A stretch of 64,000 nucleotides of DNA from Flagellimonas beolgyonensis (GCF_003992615.1 NZ_RZMY01000013.1:1-64000); one strand, 5' to 3'; numbered from the stretch's first letter, positions 52,535 to 60,341 are shown. Translations and numbers: made by a program. Notes: generated by a model from the letters alone, not told the origin.

Positions 52535-52678
52535 ATGGAAAACCTAGAATGTTATGGGGTATTAGAACTTAAAAGAGAAGATATTAAAGAAGTAAATGGA
52601 GGATTCCTTGCCTTTTTGGGAGGATTTCTATTAGGCTCAGCAATCGCTATGTTGCTATTTGATAAAAAACAGGATTAA
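52535..52678 (+). CDS. Double-glycine leader precursor peptide 1 (47 aa)
   Basis: An ATG at 52535 opens 47 codons. The leader ends ELKREDIKEVNGG, with Leu at -12, Ile at -7, Val at -4 and Gly-Gly at -2/-1, i.e. the recognition pattern for C39 peptidases. The predicted 24-residue core begins FLAFLGGFLLGS, continues as a hydrophobic segment and ends FDKKQD. It is glycine-rich and could span a membrane. Bacteroidota peptides of this look are often labelled class IIb bacteriocin, lactobin A/cerein 7B family. It lies downstream of the exporter and HTH genes and 16 bases before a second precursor. Confidence 0.85.
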   Translation: MENLECYGVLELKREDIKEVNGGFLAFLGGFLLGSAIAMLLFDKKQD

Positions 52679-52694
52679 ATTAAAAATCAATGTC

Positions 52695-52829
52695 ATGAAA
52701 AATTTAGAAAATTTTGGAACACATGAATTAAGTTCGGTTGAATTAACAGAAGTTAATGGTGGATTTCTTTTTTTAGGAGGTTTACTTGTGGGATTCGTTG
52801 CGACCGCTTTGGCCCTTCTTTCTAATTAA
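52695..52829 (+). CDS. Double-glycine leader precursor peptide 2 (44 aa)
   Basis: An ATG at 52695 opens 44 codons. The leader end ELSSVELTEVNGG is a textbook double-glycine signal: Leu -12, Ser -11, Glu -8, Leu -7, Val -4, Gly -2, Gly -1. The 21-residue core starts FLFLGGLLVGF and is hydrophobic almost to its end (LLSN), with no cysteine or charged residue. Cores 1 and 2 share FL, LGG, L and G positions and are clearly related, as in two-peptide bacteriocins. A terminator follows 23 bases later. I saw no modification enzyme gene nearby. Confidence 0.87.
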   Translation: MKNLENFGTHELSSVELTEVNGGFLFLGGLLVGFVATALALLSN

Positions 52830-52852
52830 TATTTGTTAATAAAAGGTTATCA

Positions 52853-52878
52853 GAGGGATGGTTTTACATCCCTCTTTT
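52853..52878 (+). terminator. Intrinsic terminator of the precursor peptide genes
   Basis: GAGGGATG at 52853-52860 pairs with CATCCCTC at 52867-52874 around six bases, followed by TTTT. It ends only seven bases before the ATG of the next gene, so that gene would depend on read-through. Confidence 0.8.
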
Positions 52879-52885
52879 CTCAGTT

Positions 52886-54142
52886 ATGGCTTTTAATTAT
52901 ATACCGCTTAATTTTTTTTTCATTTCACTCCTATTGTTTGCTCATTGTGGTTTTTCACAAAATACTCAAGTAAATGATAGCCTTTACAAAACACACACCT
53001 ACAACTTTTCAATTATCAACGGAGATAATTTGTTTACCATGCAGCAAACAAACACAAATTATGTATCTGTAAATCGAATATTGTCTAGGTTAATCAATAA
53101 AACCCCTTCTAAAGTCGATAAGTTTCTACAATTTGGAATTTCGTTTTTAGGGGTATCAATTACTCATGAGGAGGGGCATAGATCAATATTGACTGATTTA
53201 GAAATAGGGTCGGTAAGTCAACCTTTCTCGATATTAAAAGGTGTTGCCTACGTTAAAGGAGTTACAGACCAAACCTTGATTGAATTAAGGAATAACAATT
53301 TGGATGATTATATCAGGTTGCATACAGCAGGATTGGAATCAGACTATGCCCTATTGACAAGAACAGAAACACTTTTGGCCTTTGAGGAAGATAACTTCAA
53401 AGACCTTGGTATAGATTATATAACAAGGAAGGCTTCTCTGATTGGGTATTATCTAACAAATTTAATTCCTAGTTTGTTTTCGGAAATAGAAGAAGAAGAA
53501 AATGAATTGGAAAGGGATATTGTGGGACATGACATATATGGGGCCATAAAAAACCTTTACCGCCCCAATGAAGCATTTTATAGATACACCAATTATAAAG
53601 ATTTGTCCATTGAAGAAAAAAAATTCACCAAAAAAATAGGTTGGTTGTCCTTACTCAATTTAGCCAACCCTATGCTTGTGGGTATTAACAACTTCAGAAT
53701 AAATGAAAATTTAAAGGCAAATGGGGGGATAGGTTATACCATGGCTCCATTTGGTGGTTTCATGGATGAAAATATTTGGCTAATGATAAAGAGCAAACAC
53801 AAACTCCATTTATACTTTAGACAGTTTCATAACAGAGAAAAACTATTTTTCGGAACTGGATTAAAACTTTTCAATCATTCACTATATAGGGATAAAATTA
53901 TTCTTAACTCGGAATTTCACATTTGGAACCAACCAGAAGATATGAATTTTCGTGCTTCCAAATCAGATTCTGGCGTAGGAGGAGCAATAGATGTTGGATA
54001 CAGAGTTTTGAATAATAACAATAATGCTTCAAGTTTCTATTTAAATCTAGGTTTAAGCCACAAATCTGAAGGATTCTTACCGGAATATGCTAGTTTGGAC
54101 AAAAGGACCATGCTCAAATTGGGATTTTCATTGGGTTGGTGA
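52886..54142 (+). CDS. Exported HEEGH-motif protein with barrel-like C-terminus
   Basis: The 418 residues start with a hydrophobic signal peptide ending about HCGFSQ. Residues 94-98 are HEEGH within FLGVSITHEEGHRSIL, a classic HExxH zinc metallopeptidase motif in a hydrophobic helix; a possible third ligand is in HTAGLESDY near 150. From about residue 280 the sequence alternates like outer-membrane beta strands (GGIGYTMAPFGG, LHLYFRQFHNREKLFF) and ends in LGFSLGW, with a terminal aromatic. I do not recognise the family. Its position between the precursors and a CPBP protease suggests a role in peptide processing, export or self-protection. G+C is low (17 of 60 bases at 53041-53100). Confidence 0.75.
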   Translation: MAFNYIPLNFFFISLLLFAHCGFSQNTQVNDSLYKTHTYNFSIINGDNLFTMQQTNTNYVSVNRILSRLINKTPSKVDKFLQFGISFLGVSITHEEGHRSILTDLEIGSVSQPFSILKGVAYVKGVTDQTLIELRNNNLDDYIRLHTAGLESDYALLTRTETLLAFEEDNFKDLGIDYITRKASLIGYYLTNLIPSLFSEIEEEENELERDIVGHDIYGAIKNLYRPNEAFYRYTNYKDLSIEEKKFTKKIGWLSLLNLANPMLVGINNFRINENLKANGGIGYTMAPFGGFMDENIWLMIKSKHKLHLYFRQFHNREKLFFGTGLKLFNHSLYRDKIILNSEFHIWNQPEDMNFRASKSDSGVGGAIDVGYRVLNNNNNASSFYLNLGLSHKSEGFLPEYASLDKRTMLKLGFSLGW

Positions 54143-54178
54143 GTTGTAACATTTAACATTAGGCGTGGACCAAAATTG

Positions 54179-54200
54179 GAGACTGTCAATCCCCATGTTT
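54179..54200 (+). promoter_or_regulatory. 22-bp shared element, copy 2 (before the CPBP gene)
   Basis: GAGACTGT followed by CAATCCCCATGTTT differs from the copy at 52433-52454 at three positions only. It lies 104 bases before the CPBP start codon. The remaining gap up to 54304 holds only a 32-codon frame without supporting features. Confidence 0.55.
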
Positions 54201-54304
54201 GGAATGTTATCTATATTAGCGAGTAACAGATTTTTCGTCTTTGTTTACAGAACAAATGGTGTGATTAAAATTTATTTGAAACGAGGAAACTAGAAAACTT
54301 CGAT

Positions 54305-55180
54305 GTGAAAGAACTCCCTGTATCTTCATCAAATACAAATAGCTGGGTACGTGTACTATTATTTGTTGTACCATATGTTGTAATTGTTGGCCTATTTCAA
54401 CTTTTTGGCGGTTTTATTACCGGGAATGAACTTTCGTCAGAGTCAGCAAATGCCACTACTGAACAACACCTAATTACTTCATTATTTGGCTTTTTGGGCA
54501 CTTTCTTGGTGGTCTATGTATTTGTTAAATGGGTAGGTAAAATACCATTGATTAACATTGGCTTTCATTTAAAAAATCATCTAAAAGATTTGTTATTGGG
54601 TCTTATTGCAGGGGTTGCCATAATGGCATTGGGTTATTTTGCCCTTGACATATCTAATGAGTTTCAGTTTGTTAAGACCGACTATGAAGGAGGGGAGTTT
54701 TTCTTGACCATACTGGTATTTCTGCTTGTTTCAGTATCTGAGGAAATGCTATTCCGTGGCTATGTGCTTAGAAACCTCATGGGGTCCATGAACAAATTCC
54801 TAGCATTGATAATTTCAGCAATTTTGTTTGCATTGCTGCATGCGGCCAACCCCAATCTTTCTTTAGTTGGAAATATTAATCTTTTTTTGGCCGGGATATT
54901 GTTGGGGCTGCCCTACATCTATACCAAAAACTTGATGTTTCCAATCGCTTTTCATTTTAGTTGGAACTTTTTTCAATCCATTTTTGGCTTTAATGTAAGT
55001 GGCTTGGATTCTTATTCCATGCTTACATTTCAAATTTCAGATAAGAATATATGGAATGGTGGGGATTTTGGGTTTGAAGGATCTATATTGGCCATTTTTC
55101 TCCAAATGGTAAGCATTTATTTTTGCTTTGTCTACTTTAAGAATTTGAAGGGTAAAGAAAATGGAATTTTGTCAAATTGA
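54305..55180 (+). CDS. CPBP (CAAX/Abi) intramembrane metalloprotease
   Basis: The start is GTG at 54305; no ATG is available nearby in frame. The 291 residues have about seven membrane helices. The active-site motifs are SEEMLFRGYVLRN (EExxxR, about residues 145-151), a His in FALLHAANPN near 178 and the third motif AFHFSWNFF near 216. CPBP proteins in bacteriocin loci act as immunity proteins or in peptide processing, so with two precursors upstream it is the best candidate for self-protection here. It carries the same 22-bp upstream element as the precursor genes. Confidence 0.88.
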   Translation: MKELPVSSSNTNSWVRVLLFVVPYVVIVGLFQLFGGFITGNELSSESANATTEQHLITSLFGFLGTFLVVYVFVKWVGKIPLINIGFHLKNHLKDLLLGLIAGVAIMALGYFALDISNEFQFVKTDYEGGEFFLTILVFLLVSVSEEMLFRGYVLRNLMGSMNKFLALIISAILFALLHAANPNLSLVGNINLFLAGILLGLPYIYTKNLMFPIAFHFSWNFFQSIFGFNVSGLDSYSMLTFQISDKNIWNGGDFGFEGSILAIFLQMVSIYFCFVYFKNLKGKENGILSN

Positions 55181-55196
55181 TACCGAACTCAGCACA

Positions 55197-55652
55197 CTAT
55201 GCCGAAATACGTTTAAAAAACAGACCTGGAGTGACCCCAATTTTCTCCTTGAAAGCTTGTGTGAAAACACCCGTGGAATTGAAGCCATACATTTCTGCAA
55301 TCTGGATCATGGATTTGGATTTGATTATTTCTGGGTTTTCCATTATGTGATTGATTGCATAGTTAATTCGAACATTTTTTAGGTAACACGCAAAGTTTTT
55401 GCCCTTTAATGTGTTAATTGTACTCGAAAGATAAGAGGTGTTTGTGTTCAACACCTTAGCCAAACTTTGCAAGGTTATTGTATTATCTAAAAATCCATTT
55501 TGCATTTCCCAGGAATCAAGGTTTTCCAAAATGCTATGATAAATCTCTTCTTTGAGTTTTGATTTCTTCTTAAATTTAAAAATTTGCGAGGAAGTGGATT
55601 TTATCTTATTTATCTTTCTAAGTTCAGTTACGAAAATTCCAAGGGAAATCAT
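55197..55652 (-). CDS. AraC-family regulator, apparently N-truncated
   Basis: The 151 residues hold only the C-terminal AraC DNA-binding domain: LQSLAKVLNTNTSYLSSTIN (first HTH) and IAEMYGFNSTGVFTQAFKEKIGVTP (second HTH, in outline). Flavobacterial relatives normally have an N-terminal TPR region and a membrane helix before this. Here the first ~20 residues (MISLGIFVTELRKINKIK) look like the tail of such a helix, and an in-frame TAG lies seven codons upstream. It is probably the remnant of a longer gene but could still bind DNA. It converges on the CPBP gene with a 16-base gap. Confidence 0.7.
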   Translation of the reverse strand: MISLGIFVTELRKINKIKSTSSQIFKFKKKSKLKEEIYHSILENLDSWEMQNGFLDNTITLQSLAKVLNTNTSYLSSTINTLKGKNFACYLKNVRINYAINHIMENPEIIKSKSMIQIAEMYGFNSTGVFTQAFKEKIGVTPGLFFKRISA

Positions 55653-55751
55653 AAAACCTGCATTAATTTTCTATTCAGTAAGAAAAATAATACTTGCTTG
55701 GTGTAATTAGTTTACAAATTGATGGATACACCATTTGAATTGACCAAATGT

Positions 55752-56138
55752 TTAGGGAACACTATTATTTAATAATAAAATGTCTTCCACAATAACTTGC
55801 TCTTTACAGTTTTTGACCTGTAGTTCCAGTTCTTTCCCATTGTTTTCATGCGAAACAAAATAAACTTTACAAGGCTCGGACTTGGTATCGCTTTTACCAA
55901 AATCCACATCCCCGTCCATTAAAAATGTCATGATCAGGCTTGTGTCGCGGTATTGCTCCGGCAAGTCTTCTCCAAAGGTCAACGTTTTGGAACGCATATC
56001 CTTCAATACTCTACAATTGGGGAAATAGCAGATTTCGAAACCACCTTCACCCGATTTTTTCTTTAAAAAGAAGACCAGAAATAGCATTCCAATGGATAGC
56101 CCTACCAAATACCAGCCCAATCGTTTCAAAAACCCCAT
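55752..56138 (-). CDS. Membrane-anchored protein, DUF4258-like
   Basis: The 128 residues have one N-terminal membrane helix (about 7-25, LGWYLVGLSIGMLFLVFF) and a small domain with CYFPNCRVLKDMRSKTL and YFVSHENNGKELEL. I associate this with flavobacterial proteins carrying DUF4258 that sit next to alanine dehydrogenase, as here (five-base gap). The function is unknown. Confidence 0.7.
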   Translation of the reverse strand: MGFLKRLGWYLVGLSIGMLFLVFFLKKKSGEGGFEICYFPNCRVLKDMRSKTLTFGEDLPEQYRDTSLIMTFLMDGDVDFGKSDTKSEPCKVYFVSHENNGKELELQVKNCKEQVIVEDILLLNNSVP

Positions 56139-56143
56139 CTATG

Positions 56144-57343
56144 TTAAAAAATAAGAAAGTTAATATCACTTGAGTTCATCCCAAACCAATCCCCAACAGA
56201 TTTATTGGTCAATATCCCGTGATACATGTAAAGTCCGCTCCGCAGTCCTTTATCGAACCGCAGGGAATGCTCCAAACCACCGTCTTCCCCGATTTTCAAG
56301 AGATATGGGGTAAAAATATTACTGATGGATATGGAAGATGTTCGCGGATAGCGGGATGGAATGTTGGGTACCCCATAATGGATCACACCAAATTTTTCAA
56401 AAGTCGGTTTGCTGTGGGTCGTAACTTCAGAAGTTTCAAAACAACCACCCATATCGATACTGACGTCAATAATCACTGCCCCTTTTTTCATGTTTTCTAC
56501 CATTGAACTCGACACCACAATCGGTGAGCGGTCTTTGCCACGAGTGGCGCCAATAGCCACATCGCAACGTTTTAAGGACTTGATCAAGTTTTTGGGCTGT
56601 ATGGTGGAAGTATAGAGCGTTCGGTTCAGATTGGTCTGGAGGCATCTTAATTTACTGATGGAATTGTCGAACACTTTTACGTTCGCCCCAAGTCCCAACG
56701 CCGATCGGGCTGCAAATTCGCCCACTGTACCTGCTCCAATGATTACCACTTCCACAGGCGGCACCCCACTGATATTTCCAAACATTAGTCCATTCCCTTG
56801 TCCGGTATTGGCCATCAATTCCGCCGCGATCAAAATGGAGGATATTCCGGCAATTTCACTCAGGGAACGCACGGCAGGGTAGTTGCCATCTTCATCCCGA
56901 ATAAACTCGAACGCTATGGCGGTCAACCGTTTTTTGGCCATGGCCTCAAAATATTCTTTGCGCTGCGTTTTAATCTGGAGCGCAGAAATAACAATGGTCT
57001 GGGGATTAATGAAATCGATTTCCGATAGGGAAGGAGGTTCTACCTTTAAAAGAATAGGGCAGGAAAATACCTTTTTAGTATCCCGTGTGATCTCTGCTCC
57101 GGCATTGGTGTAATCGATGTCTGAAAAATTGGCGCCTTCACCGGCACCGGATTCAATAAGCACCCTATGACCGTGTGCGGTAATGGCATTTACGGCATCG
57201 GGGGTAAGACAAATCCGTTTTTCCTGATATTGGTTTTCCTTGGGAATCCCTATAAAAAGTTCCCCTTTTTGCTTCATGACCTCCAAGGTCTCTTCTTGCG
57301 GCAATAACTGCTGTTTGCTGAACGGGGAAGAAGGCTGGTTCAT
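56144..57343 (-). CDS. ald: Alanine dehydrogenase
   Basis: NAD-dependent interconversion of alanine and pyruvate plus ammonia. The 399 residues include IGIPKENQYQEKRICLTP at about 33-50 with the substrate Arg/Lys region, VLIESGAGEGANFSD, and the Rossmann motif VVIIGAGTVGEFAARSALGLGA near 208-229 (in outline). DVSIDMGGCFETSE is conserved near 300. It is slightly longer at the N-terminus than average. It is co-transcribed with the DUF4258-like gene downstream. Confidence 0.93.
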   Translation of the reverse strand: MNQPSSPFSKQQLLPQEETLEVMKQKGELFIGIPKENQYQEKRICLTPDAVNAITAHGHRVLIESGAGEGANFSDIDYTNAGAEITRDTKKVFSCPILLKVEPPSLSEIDFINPQTIVISALQIKTQRKEYFEAMAKKRLTAIAFEFIRDEDGNYPAVRSLSEIAGISSILIAAELMANTGQGNGLMFGNISGVPPVEVVIIGAGTVGEFAARSALGLGANVKVFDNSISKLRCLQTNLNRTLYTSTIQPKNLIKSLKRCDVAIGATRGKDRSPIVVSSSMVENMKKGAVIIDVSIDMGGCFETSEVTTHSKPTFEKFGVIHYGVPNIPSRYPRTSSISISNIFTPYLLKIGEDGGLEHSLRFDKGLRSGLYMYHGILTNKSVGDWFGMNSSDINFLIF

Positions 57344-57389
57344 AGGCTGTAAATCGATTCAATGGGCACCAACGGGTACGTGAACAAAT

Positions 57390-57941
57390 TTACATTTTTT
57401 TTGAAAGGGATTTTTGGCGCTCTTCCAGTTTCTGTCGCTCTTTACGCAACTCCTCTTTTTCCTTTAAAATCTGTAGTTCGGTATCCATGGCATCCAGGTC
57501 GATTCCGTGTACGTGTTTGTCCACCAATTTTATCCTAATGAAGTATACCACGGGGACAACGACCATGGTTACAGCAACCACATACAGTATCTCGTTTTCA
57601 TCAATTCGTTCACTATTGGAGTAGTTCAAAGCAGTGAACAACTGGAAACTGTACATTGCAAGTGGTATGAGTATAGCGTGGTACCACCAATTTTTGGATG
57701 TGACAAACCATATGATTAAAAGAAGTAAAGGAACAAACTTGTTAAAATAGTAATAGATAGCAGTTGCTACCTCTCCAAAGTTATTTTCCTTGAATTCTAT
57801 TCCCCAAAATGTCCACGATGTGCTATTGGGCGGTATTGGAAGATATTTATAACAATAGAACATTAGAGGGGTGATGGCAATTAAAAATGCAATGGCCCCT
57901 TCAATAATAAAGCGTTTTCTAACCGTAGATTTTTTACTCAT
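57390..57941 (-). CDS. Membrane protein with C-terminal coiled coil, unknown
   Basis: The 183 residues have four hydrophobic helices (about 12-29, 63-80, 85-103 and 119-135) and a highly charged heptad-like C-terminus (LQILKEKEELRKERQKLEER). The architecture suggests an inner-membrane protein with a cytoplasmic coiled coil. I know no function. It is upstream of ald on the same strand, 46 bases away. Confidence 0.7.
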   Translation of the reverse strand: MSKKSTVRKRFIIEGAIAFLIAITPLMFYCYKYLPIPPNSTSWTFWGIEFKENNFGEVATAIYYYFNKFVPLLLLIIWFVTSKNWWYHAILIPLAMYSFQLFTALNYSNSERIDENEILYVVAVTMVVVPVVYFIRIKLVDKHVHGIDLDAMDTELQILKEKEELRKERQKLEERQKSLSKKM

Positions 57942-57983
57942 TACTTTGTAAACTCAAAAAATCCCGGATTATTGTAAAAAAAT

Positions 57984-58007
57984 AACCCCTTTTCGAAAAA
58001 AGGGGCT
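57984..58007 (-). terminator. Intrinsic terminator of the small exported peptide gene
   Basis: CCCCTTTT at 57986-57993 pairs with AAAAGGGG at 57998-58005. On the minus strand the stem is followed by a run of seven T, about 27 bases after the stop of the peptide gene. Confidence 0.8.
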
Positions 58008-58033
58008 ATTATAATCAGTGGATGGAAGTGAAA

Positions 58034-58162
58034 TTAGATTCTTACCAATTTCTTCTTCTCAATACTTACCTTTTGGTCTTTGTCAATCGTTGCAGTAGAA
58101 ACAGCGGTCATTGCCAAAAAAGCAACAGCAAGTAATCCAAAAAAAACTTTTTTAGTGTTCAT
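58034..58162 (-). CDS. Small exported peptide (42 aa)
   Basis: On the minus strand an ATG at 58162 opens 42 codons ending TAA. The product starts MNTKKVFFGLLAVAFLAMTA, a clear signal peptide, with cleavage likely near VSTA. This leaves an 18-residue basic mature peptide ending KKKLVRI. It has a -7 element upstream and a terminator downstream, which supports it being a real monocistronic gene. The function is unknown. Confidence 0.65.
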   Translation of the reverse strand: MNTKKVFFGLLAVAFLAMTAVSTATIDKDQKVSIEKKKLVRI

Positions 58163-58204
58163 CGTAAAAGAGTTTTTGGTTAATAAATGAATTCATTCAC
58201 AAAA

Positions 58205-58212
58205 CAAATGTA
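58205..58212 (-). promoter_or_regulatory. -7 element (TACATTTG) of the small exported peptide gene
   Basis: The minus strand reads TACATTTG, a TAnnTTTG match, 42 bases before the ATG at 58162. Confidence 0.45.
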
Positions 58213-58337
58213 GGAAAATATTTCAACTATCCCTACACTTTATCGATAAATTTGGTTTTTTAACGTAAAAACCTAACATTTTATCGAATCAGACTTGCTT
58301 TGTAAAAAGAATGCTTTGAAGATAGCTGGAATGTCCG

Positions 58338-58754
58338 TTAACATACATTTAACTCGATTGAACGTGTTTTTTCATCGATGAAGTGCAGGTTTAACCTTAC
58401 AGCGTCTTCAGGAATCAGGGAAGCAATCTTTTCCGGCCATTCAATAAACAACCAGGCATCCGAGGCGAGATAATCATCAAAGCCCATGTCCAGAGCCTCC
58501 ATTTCATCATTCAATCGGTAAAAATCGAAATGAAACGCCAATTGCCGGCCATCACTATCGGCATATTCGTTCACCAAGCCAAAAGTGGGGCTATTGGCTA
58601 TATCCACTGCACCCAGTTCCTTTACCAAGGATTTGATCAATGTAGTTTTGCCCACTCCCATGTCGCCATAAAAGCATAGGGTCTTGTTCGGAGCGGCTGC
58701 CAAAACCTCTTGGGCCACCCTGTCGATTTCGGATAACTGAAACGTAGTCTTCAA
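58338..58754 (-). CDS. tsaE: tRNA threonylcarbamoyladenosine biosynthesis ATPase TsaE
   Basis: An ATPase needed with TsaB/C/D for the t6A37 modification of tRNAs reading ANN codons. The 138 residues contain Walker A GDMGVGKTTLIK at about 29-40, SPTFGLVNEY, FHFDFYRL and LFIEWPEKI, all family blocks. The start is TTG at 58754 (MKTTFQLSEID); I found no ATG near it. It starts six bases after porX ends, so it is the second gene of a porX-tsaE operon, a common arrangement in Bacteroidota. Confidence 0.93.
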   Translation of the reverse strand: MKTTFQLSEIDRVAQEVLAAAPNKTLCFYGDMGVGKTTLIKSLVKELGAVDIANSPTFGLVNEYADSDGRQLAFHFDFYRLNDEMEALDMGFDDYLASDAWLFIEWPEKIASLIPEDAVRLNLHFIDEKTRSIELNVC

Positions 58755-58760
58755 AAGATT

Positions 58761-60305
58761 TTATTTTGGGTCCAAAACTATAAAAGGAACAATTATTTCT
58801 TCCAATGAAACACCACCATGTTGATACGTATTCCGATAATAACTTACATAATGGTTGTAATTGTTGGGGTAGGCAAAGAACAGATCGTTTTTTGCAAAGA
58901 TGAAACTACTGCTCAAGTTAATATTGGGCAAATGGATTTCCTGCGGATTCTTTGTGGCCAAAACATCCTTTTCTTCATAGGTAAGACTTCTGCCGGTCTT
59001 GTACCTAAGATTAAGACTGGTTTCCCGGTCCCCGATAACCTTGGAGGGTTGCTTTACATTGATGGTGCCGTGGTCAGTGGTCAATAACAATTTCATGCCC
59101 AGACTTTGGGCCTGTTGTATAATTTCCAACAAAGGGGAATTCTTGAACCAGCTCAAGGTCAAGGAGCGGTAGGCCTTGTCGTTGGAGGCCAATTCCTTTA
59201 CCACTTCCATCTCGGTTTTGGAATGGGAAAGCATATCCACAAAATTGTAGACCACAACGGTAAGGTCATTTTCCTTTTGGGACCTAAAATTTTGCGCCAG
59301 CTGTTTTCCTTGTTTCAGGTTGCTGATTTTATGATACTCCCATTTGAGGTTCAATCCCAATCGCTTTAACTGTTCGCCCAAAAAGTCGGCTTCGTGCAAA
59401 TTTTTACCCCCTTCGTCCGTGTCGTTTTTCCACCATTTGGGATAACGCTTCTCCATATCCAATGGCATGAGGCCTGAGAACAGCGCATTTCGGGCATACT
59501 GGGTGGCCGTGGGCAAAATACTGTAATAGGAGCATTCCTGTTTCTTTTTATAGTGCACGGAAAGAGTTTCTTCAAACGCCAACCATTGATCGTATCTTAA
59601 ATTGTCTATGACCACCAGTAGGGTTTTGTTCCCCTCAAGTTCCGGTTGAATCTTATTTCGGAACAAGGTATGCGACATTACGGGCCCATCCCCATCCTTG
59701 AACCAACTCCGATAATTCTTGTCCACAAATTTCCCAAACTGGGAATTGGCCTCCACTTTTTGGGATTCAAGGATTTCAAACATGCCGGAATCTTCGATTT
59801 GTTCCAGTTGCAGCTCCCAATAAATCAGTTTTTTGTAGAGTTCTGCCCATTCTTCATGTGAATTGACCATGGATAGGTCCATTGCTATCTTTCGGAATTC
59901 CTGCTGATAGTTTGCCGTTGTCTTTTCCGAAACCAACCGGGAGTTGTCCAAGCTTTTCTTCAACGACAACAATATTTGGTTGGGATTCACAGGCTTGATG
60001 AGATAATCGGCAATTTTGGAACCGATGGCCTCATCCATAATATACTCCTCCTCACTCTTGGTAATCATCACCACAGGAATGGAGGGGTCGTATTTTTTGA
60101 TCTCGTTCAAAGTCTCCAGTCCCGACAGTCCGGGCATGTTTTCATCCAAAAAAACAATGTCGAAGAAGTTCTCACGGATTTCCTCCAGGGCATCCTGACC
60201 ACTCTGACTGGTAACTACTTCATAGTTTTTGTTTTCAAGAAAAATAATATGGGGTTTCAATAGGTCGATTTCATCATCTACCCAAAGTATTGTAATCTTG
60301 TTCAT
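58761..60305 (-). CDS. porX: PorX: response regulator fused to PglZ-type phosphatase domain
   Basis: A regulator of type IX secretion and gliding in Bacteroidota. The 514 residues have an N-terminal receiver domain (Asp10, Asp11, the phospho-acceptor Asp54 in VFLDENMPG, and Lys104 in YLIKPVNP). After a helical linker comes a PglZ/alkaline-phosphatase-like domain with VVIDNLRYDQW, TDHGTINVKQPS and HGGVSLEEIIVPF, which bind zinc. Known PorX proteins hydrolyse oligoribonucleotide signals and pair with the kinase PorY, which is not in the window. It indicates that the organism has type IX secretion. Confidence 0.93.
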   Translation of the reverse strand: MNKITILWVDDEIDLLKPHIIFLENKNYEVVTSQSGQDALEEIRENFFDIVFLDENMPGLSGLETLNEIKKYDPSIPVVMITKSEEEYIMDEAIGSKIADYLIKPVNPNQILLSLKKSLDNSRLVSEKTTANYQQEFRKIAMDLSMVNSHEEWAELYKKLIYWELQLEQIEDSGMFEILESQKVEANSQFGKFVDKNYRSWFKDGDGPVMSHTLFRNKIQPELEGNKTLLVVIDNLRYDQWLAFEETLSVHYKKKQECSYYSILPTATQYARNALFSGLMPLDMEKRYPKWWKNDTDEGGKNLHEADFLGEQLKRLGLNLKWEYHKISNLKQGKQLAQNFRSQKENDLTVVVYNFVDMLSHSKTEMEVVKELASNDKAYRSLTLSWFKNSPLLEIIQQAQSLGMKLLLTTDHGTINVKQPSKVIGDRETSLNLRYKTGRSLTYEEKDVLATKNPQEIHLPNINLSSSFIFAKNDLFFAYPNNYNHYVSYYRNTYQHGGVSLEEIIVPFIVLDPK

Positions 60306-60313
60306 ATAGTAGT

Positions 60314-60321
60314 TATCTTTG
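60314..60321 (+). promoter_or_regulatory. -7 element (TATCTTTG) of the HD-domain gene
   Basis: TATCTTTG matches TAnnTTTG, and its last base is the G of the in-frame GTG at 60321, so that GTG cannot be in the transcript leader in the usual way. Confidence 0.5.
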
Positions 60322-60341
60322 TGGCATTAAAACAAAAATCC

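Noticed and set aside
54195..54293. A 32-codon plus-strand frame starting inside the second 22-bp element
   Set aside because: Its product has no double-glycine leader, signal peptide or other feature, and its start lies inside the presumed regulatory element; treated as chance.
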